Assembly (NCBI RefSeq): GCF_021730395.1
Contig: NC_069367.1
Coordinates: 14,134,501 to 14,198,500 of the forward strand
Reading direction: 5' to 3'
DNA: 64,000 bases
Source of the DNA: Mercenaria mercenaria
Lineage: Eukaryota > Mollusca > Bivalvia > Venerida > Veneridae
Within the stretch, counting starts at the first letter, position 1. Every line of letters begins with the position of its first letter. Below, one piece after another: positions 1 to 12,600 of the stretch. Both the position numbers and the translations under genes were made by a program. The notes below the pieces were generated by a model. The model saw only the letters and a list, made by a program, of their open reading frames with translations. It did not search any database and was not told the DNA's origin.

Positions 1-2061
1 TCTATATCTATTCATACCTTAACAGTCTAAGACTTCGACGTAATAAATGGTGTTTAGAAATCTGTCCCGTTATTTTTCAACTGATTTCTTTCGCAAATAT
101 GACTGAATCTAGATGATGGTGGAACATTCTGTTTTGACTGGCGTCCGGTATATTAAGAAATAATTTTTATTTATCAACTCTACGGCGCTGGGGAAATCAG
201 TTATAACATTTATTTCTTTTACATAAAACTTACTCAGTTGTTGAGGTCCTCAGTTCCATATACATATTATGTAGCCAGATAAATATGCATATCTATAAAA
301 TTCTACTATCTCTGTTATTGAGAAATCGTGCCCGGGACGAAATACACTATATTTAATTTAAAAGTGATATGGCTGATGATTACAAAGTTGAATGTAATTG
401 TAAAAGGTATCTATAAAAACACGCATAGGATCAGCTAGATGGAGATACCTTTGCTTTGCCACTAAGCAAACTGGAAATTTCAGGAAAGACTTATGCGAAT
501 AAAGCTCTCATAATCGTAGCTGTAGATAGACGATTGTAGTATTCTTGTAAATTATTGAATTCGACTTATTAAAACCAAATTCTAGTAAGGCCTAATTCAC
601 AGAAACAGGCCATAGACAGGTCAATATAGTTATCAGAATGTTAGAATGTAAGGGCACGACACTGTTTATGAAACATGAAGACATTTAAGATGAAAAACTA
701 TCCGGAAATGGCGTTGTAAATGCGAAAATTCCACTAAATTGCATTGAAGGAAAAATCATATTGAAGGAAAAATCATGAAATATTTTATTTTTTTTTTTGT
801 ACAGTAAAAGACGAGTAAACTGTTGATTTCAGGAAACTAAGTGACTCAAACTGCGCTCGTAGTAATAGTTGCCTCGTGTTATGTGCAAGTGACTCATCTA
901 TAACGTATGCATACTTTGACAGCCTAAGCAGTGGTGTTTAGAAATATGTCCCGTTATGTTTCATAATATTTTCACGCAAATTTGAACTTAATCTAGTTGG
1001 ACGTAGCACCGATTCCGTCTTGATTGGCGTCCGGTATATTAATAAATTTTAGATTTATCAAACTCTTAGGCGCTAGCGAAATCAATTAAAACATTTAATT
1101 CTTTTACACTAAAATTACTGTAGCCAGATAAATATACATTTCTATAAGATTCCACCATGTCTGTTATTGAAAAAAAAAACGAAACCGGGCCAAAATATGC
1201 TAAATCTAAACTGATACGGCTGATGATGGCAAAGTTTTATTTAATCATAAATGGTCTCTGTGGAAAGTGCAAAGGATCAGCTAGACGTAGATACGTTTAC
1301 TTTGGCTATAAGCAGAACGGAAATTCCAGGAAAGCCTCATGAGTATAAAGCTCTCAGAATCATGGCTGTAGAGATACGATTGTAGTCTTCTTGTAAATAG
1401 TTTAATTTGTTTGTTGAAATCGAATTATAATTCTGACGAATTCACAGAAACATGCAATAGACAGTCAGTATAAGTAACTGAATGTTAGGAGAAGACACCG
1501 TTTATGAAAGAACTTTAAATTTAAGAGTGAAAACTACGCGGACATGGCGGTGTACGTAAACGTGAAAATTCTGCACTAAAATGCGGTGATACAGTTGAAG
1601 GAAAAATCTTGAAATCAAACAATTTAAAGAATTTGAAAATGATAACACATACTTGTCAGAATATCGATTAGCATTTTAGTTTTACTTGTACATTAAAAGA
1701 CGAGTGAACAGTCGGTTTCAGGGCACTAAGTTTTAAGGAACTGCGCTCCTACGTAAGACCTGTCTCGTATTACGTGCAAGTGACTGATCTATAACGTATG
1801 CATACTTTGACAGCCTGAGACGTCGACATAAGCAATAGTGTTTACAAGTGCGTCTCGATATTTTTCAACTTATTTTTTCGCAAATTTGAACTTAGTCTAG
1901 CTGTATAGAGGACCAATTTCGTCTTGGCTGGCGTCCGGTATATTAAGAAATATTTTAGTCGTTTCCGATTCTAAGGCGCTATGGAAATAAATTAACACAT
2001 TTATTTCTTGTACATAAAAAGTTCTCAGTCTTGGAAACCCTGAGGTCCGTATACCTATTAA

Positions 2062-2579
2062 AGGGAAAGGCAATATTGTTTTGATGTTAATTCCATCTGC
2101 CGGGATTTCTTTAATCATTTAAAGAAGTGAAAGAAATTTCAAAACGACTTAAAAATGAGAAAGTTATGAGCATTTAAATATTTTATCAAAATGGCGGCCA
2201 TTTAGTTTACATGGCAACAAAAAGCAAACTGGTGGATTTATTTAATTTCTAATTAAACACATATTTGAATTGTATTTACTAATTTCTGTAAAATAATTTC
2301 TCCACTTTTTCCAGCTATAATGAAAGAAATCATCATGCTTTACATCTTACACTCAAGAAACATGTAAAATTAATCTATTTAAAAGGTTATTTGCTAAATC
2401 AGGAATTATGCAGTGTGTAAATGACGTCATAAACACACAAAATGGCTGCCACCATGATCAGCAATTTTCTTAATTTTCAAACTGCCAATAGTGGGCTGAT
2501 TTTAAAATTTCTTTCAGAGTTATGAAAGTATTGAAGATGGCTTTCATATGAAATCATCTTGTCAGGCTTTCCTTGTCCT
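2062..2579. mobile_element. TTAA-bounded MITE, family 2 (518 bp)
   Basis: The insert interrupts the third ~0.9-kb unit, and the neighbouring units show the unoccupied site. It is flanked by TTAA on both sides (2058-2061 and 2580-2583). Its ends are imperfect inverted repeats: AGGGAAAGGC on the left, and AGGACAAGGAAAGC when the right end is read inwards. There is no coding sequence. A TTAA target duplication is the hallmark of piggyBac-type transposition, so this is probably a non-autonomous derivative. Confidence 0.7.
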
Positions 2580-2893
2580 TTAAGTTGCCAGATATATATA
2601 CATATCTATAAAATTCCACCATGATCTGTGTTTAATATTGAGAAAAGTGGCGCGGCCAAAATACACTTTATTACATACTCGTTTCTTCCCCGTTAAGTTA
2701 CACTGGTACCGGAAACGTTAATATTTTTCCATACACTGGCGCCTGAATTTCATATCGGGTGCGTGACGTAATTCAGTGTGTGTTGTTGCACTATTTCTTT
2801 CTGTTTATTTCAGTATTGTCAATCCTATTCAGGCTATTGAACAAATTTATGATATTTACATTATATCTTTACGTGTAGATGCGTATGTAATAA

Positions 2894-3023
2894 AAAGGTT
2901 ATTATCTTTGCATCGGGAAATATGCACTCGTTCTTCAGCGGAAGAATATTGCGGTCCTAAAGTCGTGCAATATTTCCACTGAAGAACTCGTGCATATTTC
3001 CCGAAACAAAGCTAATAACCTAT
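2894..3023. repeat. Palindromic element, family H
   Basis: Long imperfect inverted repeat. The left arm has GCATCGGGAAATATGCAC and GTTCTTCAG; the right arm carries their complements. CTCG at 2927-2930 faces CTCG at 2987-2990, so on the minus strand the arms are interrupted by CGAG facing CGAG (tandem G.A mismatch). Upstream (about 2690-2780) is a segment with GGTACCGGAAACG and ACTGGCGCCTGAATTTCATAT that recurs near 22330-22380. Related partial copies lie at 17145-17240 and 21271-21440. Confidence 0.75.
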
Positions 3024-4430
3024 AAATTTTTAAAGTGACATGACTGTTGATTGCAAAGTTGGATTTAATTGTATATGGTCTTTGTGGAAAGCGCATAGGA
3101 CCGGCTGGACGTAGATACTTTTGCATTGGCATTAATTCAAGGAAAGCCTTATAAGTAAGAAGCTCTCAAAATCATGGCTGTAGATTGACGATTGCAGTCT
3201 TATTGTAAATAATTCATTTTGCCTTATTCATACAAAATTATAGTACGGCCTAATTCACAGAAACAGGCCATAGATAGGTCAGTATAATTAACAGAATGTT
3301 AGAATGTAAGGAGACGAAATCATTAATGAAAGAACACGAAATTTAAGATTGAAAACTATGCGGAGATGGCGGTGTTAATGTGAAAAGTCTATCAAAATGC
3401 GTTGATACCGTTGAAGGAAAAATCATAAAATAACACAATTTGTTAAATTGGAAACAAATAGCACGAACTTTGCATAATATCGAAAAGCGTTTTTGTTGTT
3501 GTCGTACATCGAAGAGTAAACTGTTGGTTTCGAACACTAAGTTTTAAGTCGAAAGTTATCCAAACTGCGCTTCTAGTAAGACCTGTCTCGTGTGCAAGTG
3601 ACTGATCTATATAACGTATACATACTTGGACAGCCTGAGGCTTCGACGTATGGTGTTAAGAAATGTGTCCCGTATTTTTTCAACTTACTATTTCGCAAAT
3701 TTGAACTTAATTTAGCTGGAAGGAGGACAGATTCCGTCTTGACTGGCGTCCGGTGTATGAAGTAATATTTGAGACGTATCCGACTCTAAGGCGCTAGGAA
3801 TATCAACCAAAACTTTTATTTCTTTTATACAAACAATTCTCATATTTGAAAACCCTCAGTTCCGTATGCATATTATGTATGCAGATAAATATGCATTTCT
3901 ATAAAATTTCACCACCCCCTGTTATTGAGAAAACAGACCGGACCTAAAAGTGATATGGTTGATGATTGTAAGGTTTGATTCGATTGTAAAAGGTCCCTAT
4001 GGAAAGCGCATAGGATCAGCTAGACATAGATACCTTTGCTTTGGCACTAATGAAAAAGGAAATTCCAGGAAAGCCTTATGAGTATAAAGCTCTCATAATC
4101 ATGGCATTGTAGTCTTCTTGTAAACAACTGAATTTGCATTTTTAAAGTAAGGCCTTACTCCCAGAAGCATGTCATAGACAGGACAGTATAATCAATACAA
4201 TTAACAGAATGTTAGAATGTAAGGAGAAGACATGTCGTTTATGAAAGAACATGAAACTACGCGGACATGGCGATGTAAATGTGAAAAGTCCACACTAAAA
4301 TGCGCTGATACCGTTGAATCAAAAAGAATGAAATCCAACAATCAATTTGGAAAATTGGAAAATTACTGCAATTATCAGAAAGGTCTAATACGTATTAGTT
4401 GTTCCAGCAATTATATAGAGATACATGACT

Positions 4431-5400
4431 GACATCGGCGGTAGTGGCCACAGAAAGGGTTCCAGTAGCCAAAGGACGTTCATCTCGCCGTGGTACAGCT
4501 GTTCACTATGCATCCTGCTTCCGGGGCTCCTAGATTCGTGCTTCTCTGAGTGACAACAAGTGGCATTTTACCAGCTTTTATCTTCTTTTACCGGCGATGG
4601 CCACCTTATTACCGATTGGAGACGACTGAAAATCGAAGACTGCCGTTCCGGCAACTGGCCCATATGGTGTAACACGGGTTTATAGATCAAAAGACGACAA
4701 TTAGGGGAATTTGAGGTGCACCATGGAAGATGAAGTTGGGGGACAGTATAGTAATACCAATCTGCAGTAAACGACTGTGACACTCAAGAAAAGACTCCCA
4801 AAGCAGAAAATACATGACACATACTTTTTTCGTCTTTCTAAATGAGATACGGTTCTGTAATCAGAAATGGACCTATCTACTGTGTGACAGCACTGCAAAC
4901 ATTGTTCATTTCAATTATAAGATTTAGTGTATACATGCCGCTAGATGATAAGATTTAGTGTATACTAGCCTAAGAAATCTAGAGTGATTTTCACGGCTTA
5001 GTTTTCTAATCTTACACAAACAACAAACCCGGAAGCGAAAAAAAAAGAGAAACATTTTGGTAAATTTCGGGTTTTTTTTAAATAAACATTTCTATTCTTG
5101 CATTGTCATTTTATACAGTAAGTTGAAATAGATCAGATAGCAAATTTTATTCATGCTCAATGCTTTTAAATGTGAAAGAAAAGTTGTCAACATTCTAAAT
5201 TTTGAAAAAAAAAAATAACACAAAAATTTATTGTGACCTAACTAAATATCTAATGTGTAAATAAGCAGTGCCAGTTTAGCAGTCATTTAGTTTAACTGTG
5301 TTCCTTTCCACTGAAATATTTATTTCAATCATCTCTATCATGCAGGGCCATTTCTTTCGTAACATCGCATAAATTTTTCTTCCTTAATTTATTATCAAGA
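4431..5400. other. Unassigned AT-rich DNA
   Basis: I see no exon with a convincing reading frame, no repeat boundary and no RNA gene. The part at 4431-4900 is more GC-balanced than the rest but has no frame that resembles a known protein. Confidence 0.4.
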
Positions 5401-6153
5401 AGGAAGTGGCTAGGGGTCCTGTAACCGGGCTGTCTAGAGGTCCTGTAATCAGTATGAATACTGAGAATAGTATTGACAAAGAGGGGACTATATTTTGTCT
5501 TTAAAAACGGGAGATTGAAGTGGCATTATGCGCATCTTACTGCACATAGTGTGTTTTTTGGTGAATGTTTTATAGAGCTGTGCATTTAAATTTGTTAAAT
5601 TAACGATACTGCCGCATAAGTATTTGAAACTGATGCTTTAGAAATAAAGAAACTGGACTAACAAAATAATTTATCTTTTCTTCAATCTTCTACGCATTGA
5701 TCTCCCTTAGCAATAGGTAGAGTTTTCTGAAATTGAAGGGAAGCAACTACTGCGTGCAGTTCGACTTTTCTTAAAAAGACTGCCCCAGTCAAAATAAGAA
5801 AAGTCATATTTGGAAAGTTATTATTTCATCCTGGTAACAGGAAAAGTTTGGTATATTGGGTTAAAAGCTATAATTTCCTCCATACTTTTTACACACACAT
5901 CAATTTCAGCTGGATTTTTACTTGAAAAATGTCAATAATCTGCTAGAAATACATCACCTTTAAGTTCAAGATAAAAAGTTAATGCTAAGAAAAAGTAAGA
6001 TGTCAAGGGTAGCCAGCCATCACCATTTTTCCTAGGAAGTGGCTAGGGGTCCAGTAACCGGACCTCAGAGCTGTCTTAGGTCCGGTAATCAATATGGATA
6101 CTGAGAACAGTACTGACAAAGAGGAGACTATATTCTGTCTTTGAAAACAGGAG
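5401..6153. repeat. Direct repeat pair (~118 bp) around a MITE
   Basis: The segments 5401-5518 and about 6036-6153 are clear direct repeats. Both contain AGGAAGTGGCTAGGGGTC, a GTAACCGG(G/A)C(C/T) block, a TGAATACTGAGAA-like block and a tail near GGGAGATT / AGGAGATT. A copy of the 439-bp TTAA MITE starts exactly at the end of the first repeat. The arrangement could be the remains of a larger element's terminal repeats or a local duplication; no coding sequence supports either. Confidence 0.55.
5519..5933 (+). mobile_element. TTAA MITE family 1, right end lost
   Basis: Starts with AGTGGCATTATGCGCATC and follows the 439-bp family (intact copies at 26335 and 41220) until GAAAAATGTC, where similarity stops about 20 bases short of the normal right end. 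The left flank is TTGA rather than a perfect TTAA. No protein is encoded. Confidence 0.8.
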
Positions 6154-6213
6154 ATTAATTCAAAAGTTTGCTCTCAAATTTTCTCGTCGTTTTAGATACA
6201 TTGTAAGTGACAG

Positions 6214-8120
6214 CAGGCCCTTCCCCAGCCGCATAGGGCGCCGCGCTACCGCGGCGCTTAAAACACGAAATACAGCTTCCCGCAGCGCTTAATTATCCCG
6301 CGCGGTGCCTCAATTATTAGCGCAGCGTCTTAAATCAGTAAGCGATTTCATCCCTGTGAGATACCTCAGGTAAATATCGATCGGGGAAGTTTATGAATAC
6401 ACAGTGTAGCTAGCTGTTTACCATGTACTGATAAGGGTTTAAAGACGACACGTGGTGATGAAAGTCTGTGTTTTCACAAGTTTGCGGTTAATTGGAGCAG
6501 GAGTGATTGGATTATAATTAGTTAAAGATTATAATTAGTCTCTGCAACGAAATGGGATAACAGTTGGTGACGGAATGCATGGGTAAGTTAATTGTTATCG
6601 AGTAATAATTAGCAGAGAAAGGCAACTGTATTAAAATGACCAGTGATTCTTTGACTGAAGTTTGAAATCATTGTTCCGGATGAACTGAAGCAAACTTTTT
6701 CGAGGATGTTTAATTACAATTGTTTAAGATGCTATTAATTTCTAAATATTAAACTTTATCTACCATGATATTTTGTGTTTCACTTTGCTTTTGTATCTCT
6801 CAAAGTAAACATGCAAAGACCAAATGATACAAGTTTCAGTGGAATAACAAAATTTAGGGCAGGTTACCTAACCATCGTTCCTGGGAAAGACCAGTTCCAA
6901 ATAAGCAACTGCCTACTTTCTCACGTAAAGAACTGGGATAGTCGATAAAAGGGATGAATGAATTCTCTTCTGCTGTATTTCAAGGAAGTCAATATTTCTA
7001 TGCTAAATAAACACTGATTTAATTATTTACTGACTATATTTACAGCATCATGTATGGTCCAAAGAATTTTAGAAGAAAAAAAAAACAAGAAACTTATCAA
7101 CTACAAAAAAGTTATGATTCATTTTGAGTCATTGAAACATGTCATTGTAACTTATGTTTCATTTCAGGCTCTTTCATCACTCTTCTCCCTTGAAGAAGAC
7201 CGGGCGGTTATTGAATGGGCACAGGCGAAAGCCACCCTTACCACAGATGAACACTTTGCGCACCATGGAGTGGATTGTTGGTAATCTGTCCGAGTCTCAC
7301 CCAAACCTGAGCGAAGTCGCTACGATGGGACTGCTTCTACCAACCTCCACAGCTGGTGTGTATACATGTTCTTTCTGAAACTTGCTGCTTGCAGTAAAAT
7401 ACAGTAACTTGAAATACAGAACCTGCTTCTGTGTGTAAAAAAGCTGCAATGGTGTTGTTAACACCCACAAATATTTAACATAAATACTGTTGCAATTCAT
7501 TGTGCAGAAGAACACAAGATAAATGTCAAATCTTAGGAACTTTTACAATATAAATCCATTCTTGGTTATCCTTGCTCTGGGAAAATAACAAATACTTTTT
7601 TTTTGTACTTTCAGATTGTGAGAGAGGTTTCAGCAGTTGAATGTGTAAAGACCACCCACCATTCACCAGTGAGCATGAAAGTGCTTAATGCCTTACTCAT
7701 GGTGTCCATGCAGGGACAAAAATTGAATGACTTTAATTTCAGTGGTGCAGTAAAGGAATGGCACAGAGCCAAAGACAGACACTTATCGGTATATGAAAAC
7801 AAAAATGCCTATGTGTTGTTAGTGTTAGTACAAAAGAAGTGGAAGGACATATGTGTTGTTTGAAAATACATATAAAAGAAGTGGACATCTGTTTAGTGTA
7901 TATGATATATTGATGGTTATATGATTATGTAAAAATGTAGAAGTAATGAAATACATGTTGTTGTGTTTTTTTGCATATGGTATACTTAAAAAAGCACCAT
8001 TTGGGTTCGATTTTTTAAAAAAAATTGAACACGGAAGGGGGAACCCCTCCCGCACCCACCCCTTATCTCGCCACGCAAACTTTACCCCAGCGCCTTAAAA
8101 AATTTCTGGGGAAGGGCCTG
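6214..8120 (+). mobile_element. hAT-type DNA transposon, decayed
   Basis: The ends are a perfect 15-bp inverted repeat: CAGGCCCTTCCCCAG at 6214-6228 and its complement at 8106-8120. CAG-initial ends are typical of hAT elements. The interior holds the C-terminal part of a hAT transposase (7165-7863). GACAG occurs immediately outside both ends (6209-6213 and 8121-8125), shorter than the usual 8-bp hAT target duplication. The ~1.9-kb length and the missing N-terminal and catalytic coding part show a deleted copy. Confidence 0.75.
7165..7863 (+). pseudogene. hAT transposase C-terminal (dimerisation) remnant
   Basis: A segment ending near 7355 encodes NLSEVATMGLLLPTSTA. A GT-AG interval at 7356-7614 follows, and then codons reading DCERGFS. 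Together they recreate the hAT signature 'P-x-S-T-A-x-C-E-R-G-F-S'. Downstream, SMKVLNALLMVSMQG and EWHRAKDRH match the hAT dimerisation region. The frame is broken at least twice: once between the segment ending GVDCW and the one with NLSEVA, and once just after ERGFS, where continuing in frame meets a stop and the conserved reading resumes one frame away. The N-terminal zinc finger and catalytic region are absent. Non-functional. Confidence 0.7.
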
Positions 8121-8362
8121 GACAGGAAACAGAAGTATTTATAATTCTTTGATCTCGGGAAAAATATGATAGCAAATTCTGTAAATAGTAAATAGCAATT
8201 TGTATGTCGTAATCTGAATGATCAAATACTTTTTTTTCTCAGGACTGATGAATCAATTGAAATAATAAACTTGAAAAATTGTTGAAAAAGACGTTAAACC
8301 AGGACATACACACACACATATTTTCCTTCAGGTGGACTGTATTAATAAAGTTGCCGAATTAA

Positions 8363-8526
8363 AGTGGAATGATGAACATTTTTCAAGTAAAAATCCAGCT
8401 GAAATTGATGTGTGTGTAAAAAGTATGGAGGAAATTATAGCTTTTAACCCAATATACCAAACTTTTCCTGTTACCAGGATGAAATAATAACTTTCCAAAA
8501 TATGACTTTTCTTATTTTGACTGGGG
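8363..8526 (-). mobile_element. TTAA MITE family 1, inverted fragment
   Basis: This is the reverse complement of the right ~164 bases of the 439-bp family, beginning at TTAA (8359-8362) followed by AGTGGAATGATG and ending at GACTGGGG. It happens to contain an open frame on the + strand that looks like an exon; that frame lies wholly within the MITE apart from a few codons. Confidence 0.8.
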
Positions 8527-9258
8527 TATTAAAATTCATGAAGTAATTTATGAAAATTATATCTTTAACAAAATATTGTGCATGTACAGTATAATTTTCA
8601 TGGCCCGATGGGACATAAGGTTGTTTTGTCAGCACAGGTAAGGTTAATGTTTTTACTCAAATGTGTCGGCAAATGTGTTTTCCAAAGTTAAGAAAAACAA
8701 TCATCTGGATAATATGGATGAAATAACGCCAAAATAAAGTCGATATTTAACTTTTCTGGGAACTGGTCCTGTGCGGATACAGCTTGCTATAATATACTAT
8801 TATGTTTTAATTAAATATGAATTAAATTTTTTTTTCATTTGTATCAGTGAGTGACAGGAATATGTTTACCAGTCTTTATTAAGTTTAAGTAACATGGGAA
8901 TAATGATGTTAATTTCAAAATCTGGTATTAATGAATTTAAGATAATTTTTATCTTACATTTAAAACAAACAAAGCTTCTTTTGTTAAACACGTCTTTTCA
9001 GATGTTAAAAATGTAACAAAGAATAACAAATTTTGCTCATGTTAATGTCATGCATTAACAACCTCATGGCACCAACACAGCTTGAATTTTGATGATGTCA
9101 AGACAGACTAGTCACAACATAACAGTGAAATTTTTTGTTTGTTTTGTTTTCATTATATTGGGATGAAAAATCCAAACCATGCAAAATTTAGGTTAGATCA
9201 TTGAGAAACATGAAATGAAAATAAATTTGTTTGTTTTACATGATTGTATGGTAAAATA
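8527..9258. other. Unassigned AT-rich DNA
   Basis: I see no conserved reading frame or clear repeat boundary. It is the upstream flank of the evectin-like gene and may hold its promoter and first non-coding exon, but nothing in it identifies them. Confidence 0.35.
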
Positions 9259-9264
9259 TCATTT

Positions 9265-9475
9265 GAGCCGCGCCATGTGAAAACCAACACAGTGGCTTTG
9301 CGACCAGCATGGATCCAGACCAGCCTGCGCAACCGCTGGCCGCTAATAGTTTCTCTGATTGCAATAGGCTTTGAAAGTGAACAGCATGGATCCTGACCAG
9401 ACTGCGCGGATGCGCAGGCCGGTCTGGATCCATGCTGGTCGCAAACCCACTATGTTGGTTTTCTCATGACACGGC
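9265..9475. mobile_element. Fold-back MITE with GAGCCG ends, copy 1
   Basis: A GC-rich, nearly full-length inverted repeat of about 211 bp. It begins GAGCCGCGCCATG and ends CATGACACGGC; both arms contain GCGACCAGCATGGATCC or its complement. TCATTT flanks both sides (9259-9264 and 9476-9481), which fits a 6-bp target duplication. A second copy is at 51343. It sits just upstream of the evectin gene's first coding exon. Confidence 0.8.
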
Positions 9476-9639
9476 TCATTTACTCATGAAAACACAATCT
9501 TAATTTCCAACGAATGCCTACACCGCTCATGAAAATATTGCATCATGTTTTCACATGGTGGAAAATATTTTGATCTTAGAAGGAAAGGAGTATACATTAT
9601 ATATATGTATGCATGTATTATGTATATTAATATTTTCAG

Positions 9640-9653
9640 ACTGACAAATAATT
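9640..9653 (+). other. Probable end of 5' UTR exon of the evectin gene
   Basis: TATTTTCAG at 9631-9639 is a good splice acceptor 14 bases before the start codon, so the first coding exon is probably preceded by a non-coding exon further upstream that I could not locate. Confidence 0.45.
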
Positions 9654-12600
9654 ATGGAGATACAGATTGTAAAAGCTGGATGGCTGCAAAGAAAAAGTAA
9701 GCATATTGCCTGTTAAACACTGTTTGAATAATTTCAACACCATTATATTGTCACAGTATACTGATATAATGGTTATTGCCAACACAGAGTGATGAATTCG
9801 ACCATTACTAAAAAGTTACTAAGACTATTGATAACAACATTCGATTTTCCATGAAAGAAGTGCATTATGGAAATGTGGAGATATAATCAGCAATTGTTAA
9901 ATTTAGAAAATTCAGGAACAAGGAAAGGAAAACTACAAAATTGATGTTTTGTTTTTAGAGCTGTTTTCTTCAACAATATTTCAGTTTGGTAATGACAATG
10001 TGTTACCTTAACCTTTGACTGGATTCTGTACCAGTACTAACCTGTTCTCCACAAGTAAAGTTCTGCCAACTTCCCCATGTTAATCAGAGTTTTGGGATGA
10101 ATGATTTCAGATACAAAGTCTTCTACCAAATCATCGCAGAGAACATACTCCTTGCTCTCCTCCTTGGATCAAACTAACACCCCAGCAATCAATAGATCTG
10201 CGCTTTCCCTGTTGAGCTATGGAGAAGGGCAGCTTCATTTATATGAGTAATTTTGTTTTTCTAGGTACGGTTTTACATCGCTGGAAGAAGAATTGGTTTG
10301 TGTTGTACAGGTCAGGAGAGTTGGCATACTTTGAGTCACAAGATAAACATCAGGCGGAGGGAAGGTTTATTGTCTGTGCATTATGTATAGGCATCAAAAC
10401 TAGCGGAGATGTGAGTTGTCTGTCCTGTTACTGAATAAGAATAAACTGTTGTGAATATGAACTTAAGTAACATATATTCTAAATGCATAATTCAAGAGGT
10501 GAATGAGAAAGATGTATAAATGCATAAAAATAACGAAACACTTAGACTTCTTTCGCATTCATCCTTTGATACGCACATTAAATATATGTCCTAAAGTCAT
10601 GTAATTTGTTCTGTCAGTGAATATGTATTTACATATGCCAAGTATTTAAAGTGTGTCATGTCATGAAAAATGAGCTAATGAAAAATAACGTGCAAAGCAT
10701 GAATGCACACTTAATAATTTATTATATCCTTAAGTTTACTGATGCGTTATGTCCTGTTAGTACACGGGTACTTGTATAATGTGTTAAACAGCATTTTATA
10801 ATAGTGCATCTCAATAAAATGTTTTGAAATATGAACTTTAATTAAATTTATCCAACAAACACAGTGCATACATTTTACCTTTAGTCTGCTGGTGGCAAGT
10901 GATTTTGCCTTTGCGACCAATGCAGACCAAGATAAACCTGCACGTCAGTAAGTTTTCAGTGAACACAAAATAACAAAATTAATTGTACTGCCCAAATTTT
11001 ACCATGTAATTGTCTTGTCAATTAAAACACGTTTTGCAAAATGATCTGTTTTTTTGTCTATTCTGGTTTACTCCATCCATTTACACCTAAAAAAGGATTC
11101 CTGGCTGAGGTTAGTATCCCGTCCTGGTGTAATTCAAACAATGTTAGAATGGAAATTGATTTTAGTTTTGCACGCTTTGTTGGCAAATAGAACACGTTTT
11201 TTTGTTCAGATGCATCATAATTAATCACTTGGGCCTTTGGCCTTCATAATTAGATAACTTCGCATCTGAACTCAAAACCGTGTTTTATTTGCCAACAAAG
11301 CACACAAAACTAAAATCTGTTTCCCAATAATTGCACAAATACGCCTGTAATATATCCTGTAAGACAGTAACTGGGTATAGGTATAAAATTCATATACATT
11401 GGTAATATACATCTTGAAATTGCAAATGCACGGACATGCATTTTATGTTTCAGTGTGAATTCAGTGCACCGGAAGGCTATGGCAAGCAGTGTCTGTTGTA
11501 TCTACAGTTGCGTAATGATGAAGATCTGAAATTGTGTGCTGAATCCCCAGATGATATGAGGTTGGGTATTTTTGCTATGATCCCCAAAAGGGAAACTTAA
11601 AGTTGCAGCTTTGTCCATCTGTCTGTCCATCTGTCCCGCAATTCTTGTCTGGATTAGTTCTCAGAAACCACTGGCTGGAATAAAGAGAAACTTCATAGGA
11701 AGCTTCACTCCCATTAAGAGACGTGCACAATTTTCTTTTTGTTTTGGTTGTATGATTTTCCATTGAGTTATTGCCCTTTGATTATTCAATATTATAGCAC
11801 CATTTCTTGTTTGATTATTCCTAAGCAACCAATGGCTGCAATTATTGGAAACTTCATAGGAAGCTCCACTTTGGAGAGAAAATGCACAGATTGTCTTCAT
11901 GTTATGGTCAAATGATTTTTACTGAGTTATTGCCCTTTGATTATTCAACATTAGTGAACTATAGCACCATTTCTTGTCCAGAGTATTCCTCAGCAGCACT
12001 TGGCTGGAATTCAGTGAAGCGTGATAGGAATGTGTTTCGGTCAGGTGATTTTAACTGAGTTATTGACGTTTGATTATTCAACAGTATTATACTGTTGGAG
12101 CATTAATTTTTTTGTCTGGATATTTCCTCAACAACCATCCTCTGTAATTCATTTAAACTTCAGGGGAATAAGCTTAACTTCAATAATGAAATGAGCATAC
12201 TGTCTTCATGTTCTGTGCGGATGATTTTTCAATAAGTTATTGCTCTTTGATTATTCAGCATTAGTAAACTATAGTGCCATCCTTGTCCAAAGCATTCCTC
12301 AGAAACCCTTGGTTGATATTCAGTGAGACTTTATAGGAAACTTCAGTCCCAAGAAGAGATGCACATTTTTTGTGCATGCTTTTTCTCAACATCTACTTGC
12401 TGGAGACCTAAGAAACCTCTCTGGAAGCTTTTTTCACTGCTTTATTGCTTTTAATACTAGTAGGCAATAATCCTATTTCGGGAAACATGATCGGTTGGTT
12501 TTACCAATAGTTTGTTCTTTATGTACATCTGTTTGTGGTGCTGGGATATTACTTTGTGCTACATGTATATTTCAACATAAATAAGCATAAAATAAAAAAA

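Larger units (their letters stand above)
1..4430. repeat. Tandem array of ~0.9-kb units with nested insertions
   Basis: Four diverged copies of one unit follow each other. Each opens with a form of ATAACGTATGCATACTTTGAC (starts near 1, 901, 1793 and 3611) and contains the same landmarks, such as CTGGCGTCCGGTATATTA and GGATCAGCTAGA. The first two units are about 900 bp. The third is about 1.8 kb because a TTAA-bounded MITE (2062-2579) and a palindromic element (about 2690-3025) sit inside it. The unit has no coding capacity that I can recognise; the short open frames in it are not conserved between copies. This looks like a satellite-like array of a non-autonomous element. Confidence 0.75.

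Noticed and set aside
5401-6153. Direct repeats as terminal repeats of an LTR-type element
   Set aside because: The repeats are only ~118 bp, the interval is ~520 bp and filled by a MITE, and nothing retroviral is visible. No endogenous virus or LTR element was recognised anywhere in the window.
8333-8487. An apparent terminal exon on the + strand after a good-looking CCTTCAG acceptor (reads VDCINKVAELKWNDEHF and onward to a stop)
   Set aside because: From 8363 on it is the reverse complement of the 439-bp TTAA MITE, whose other copies are clearly non-coding. The open frame is a by-product.
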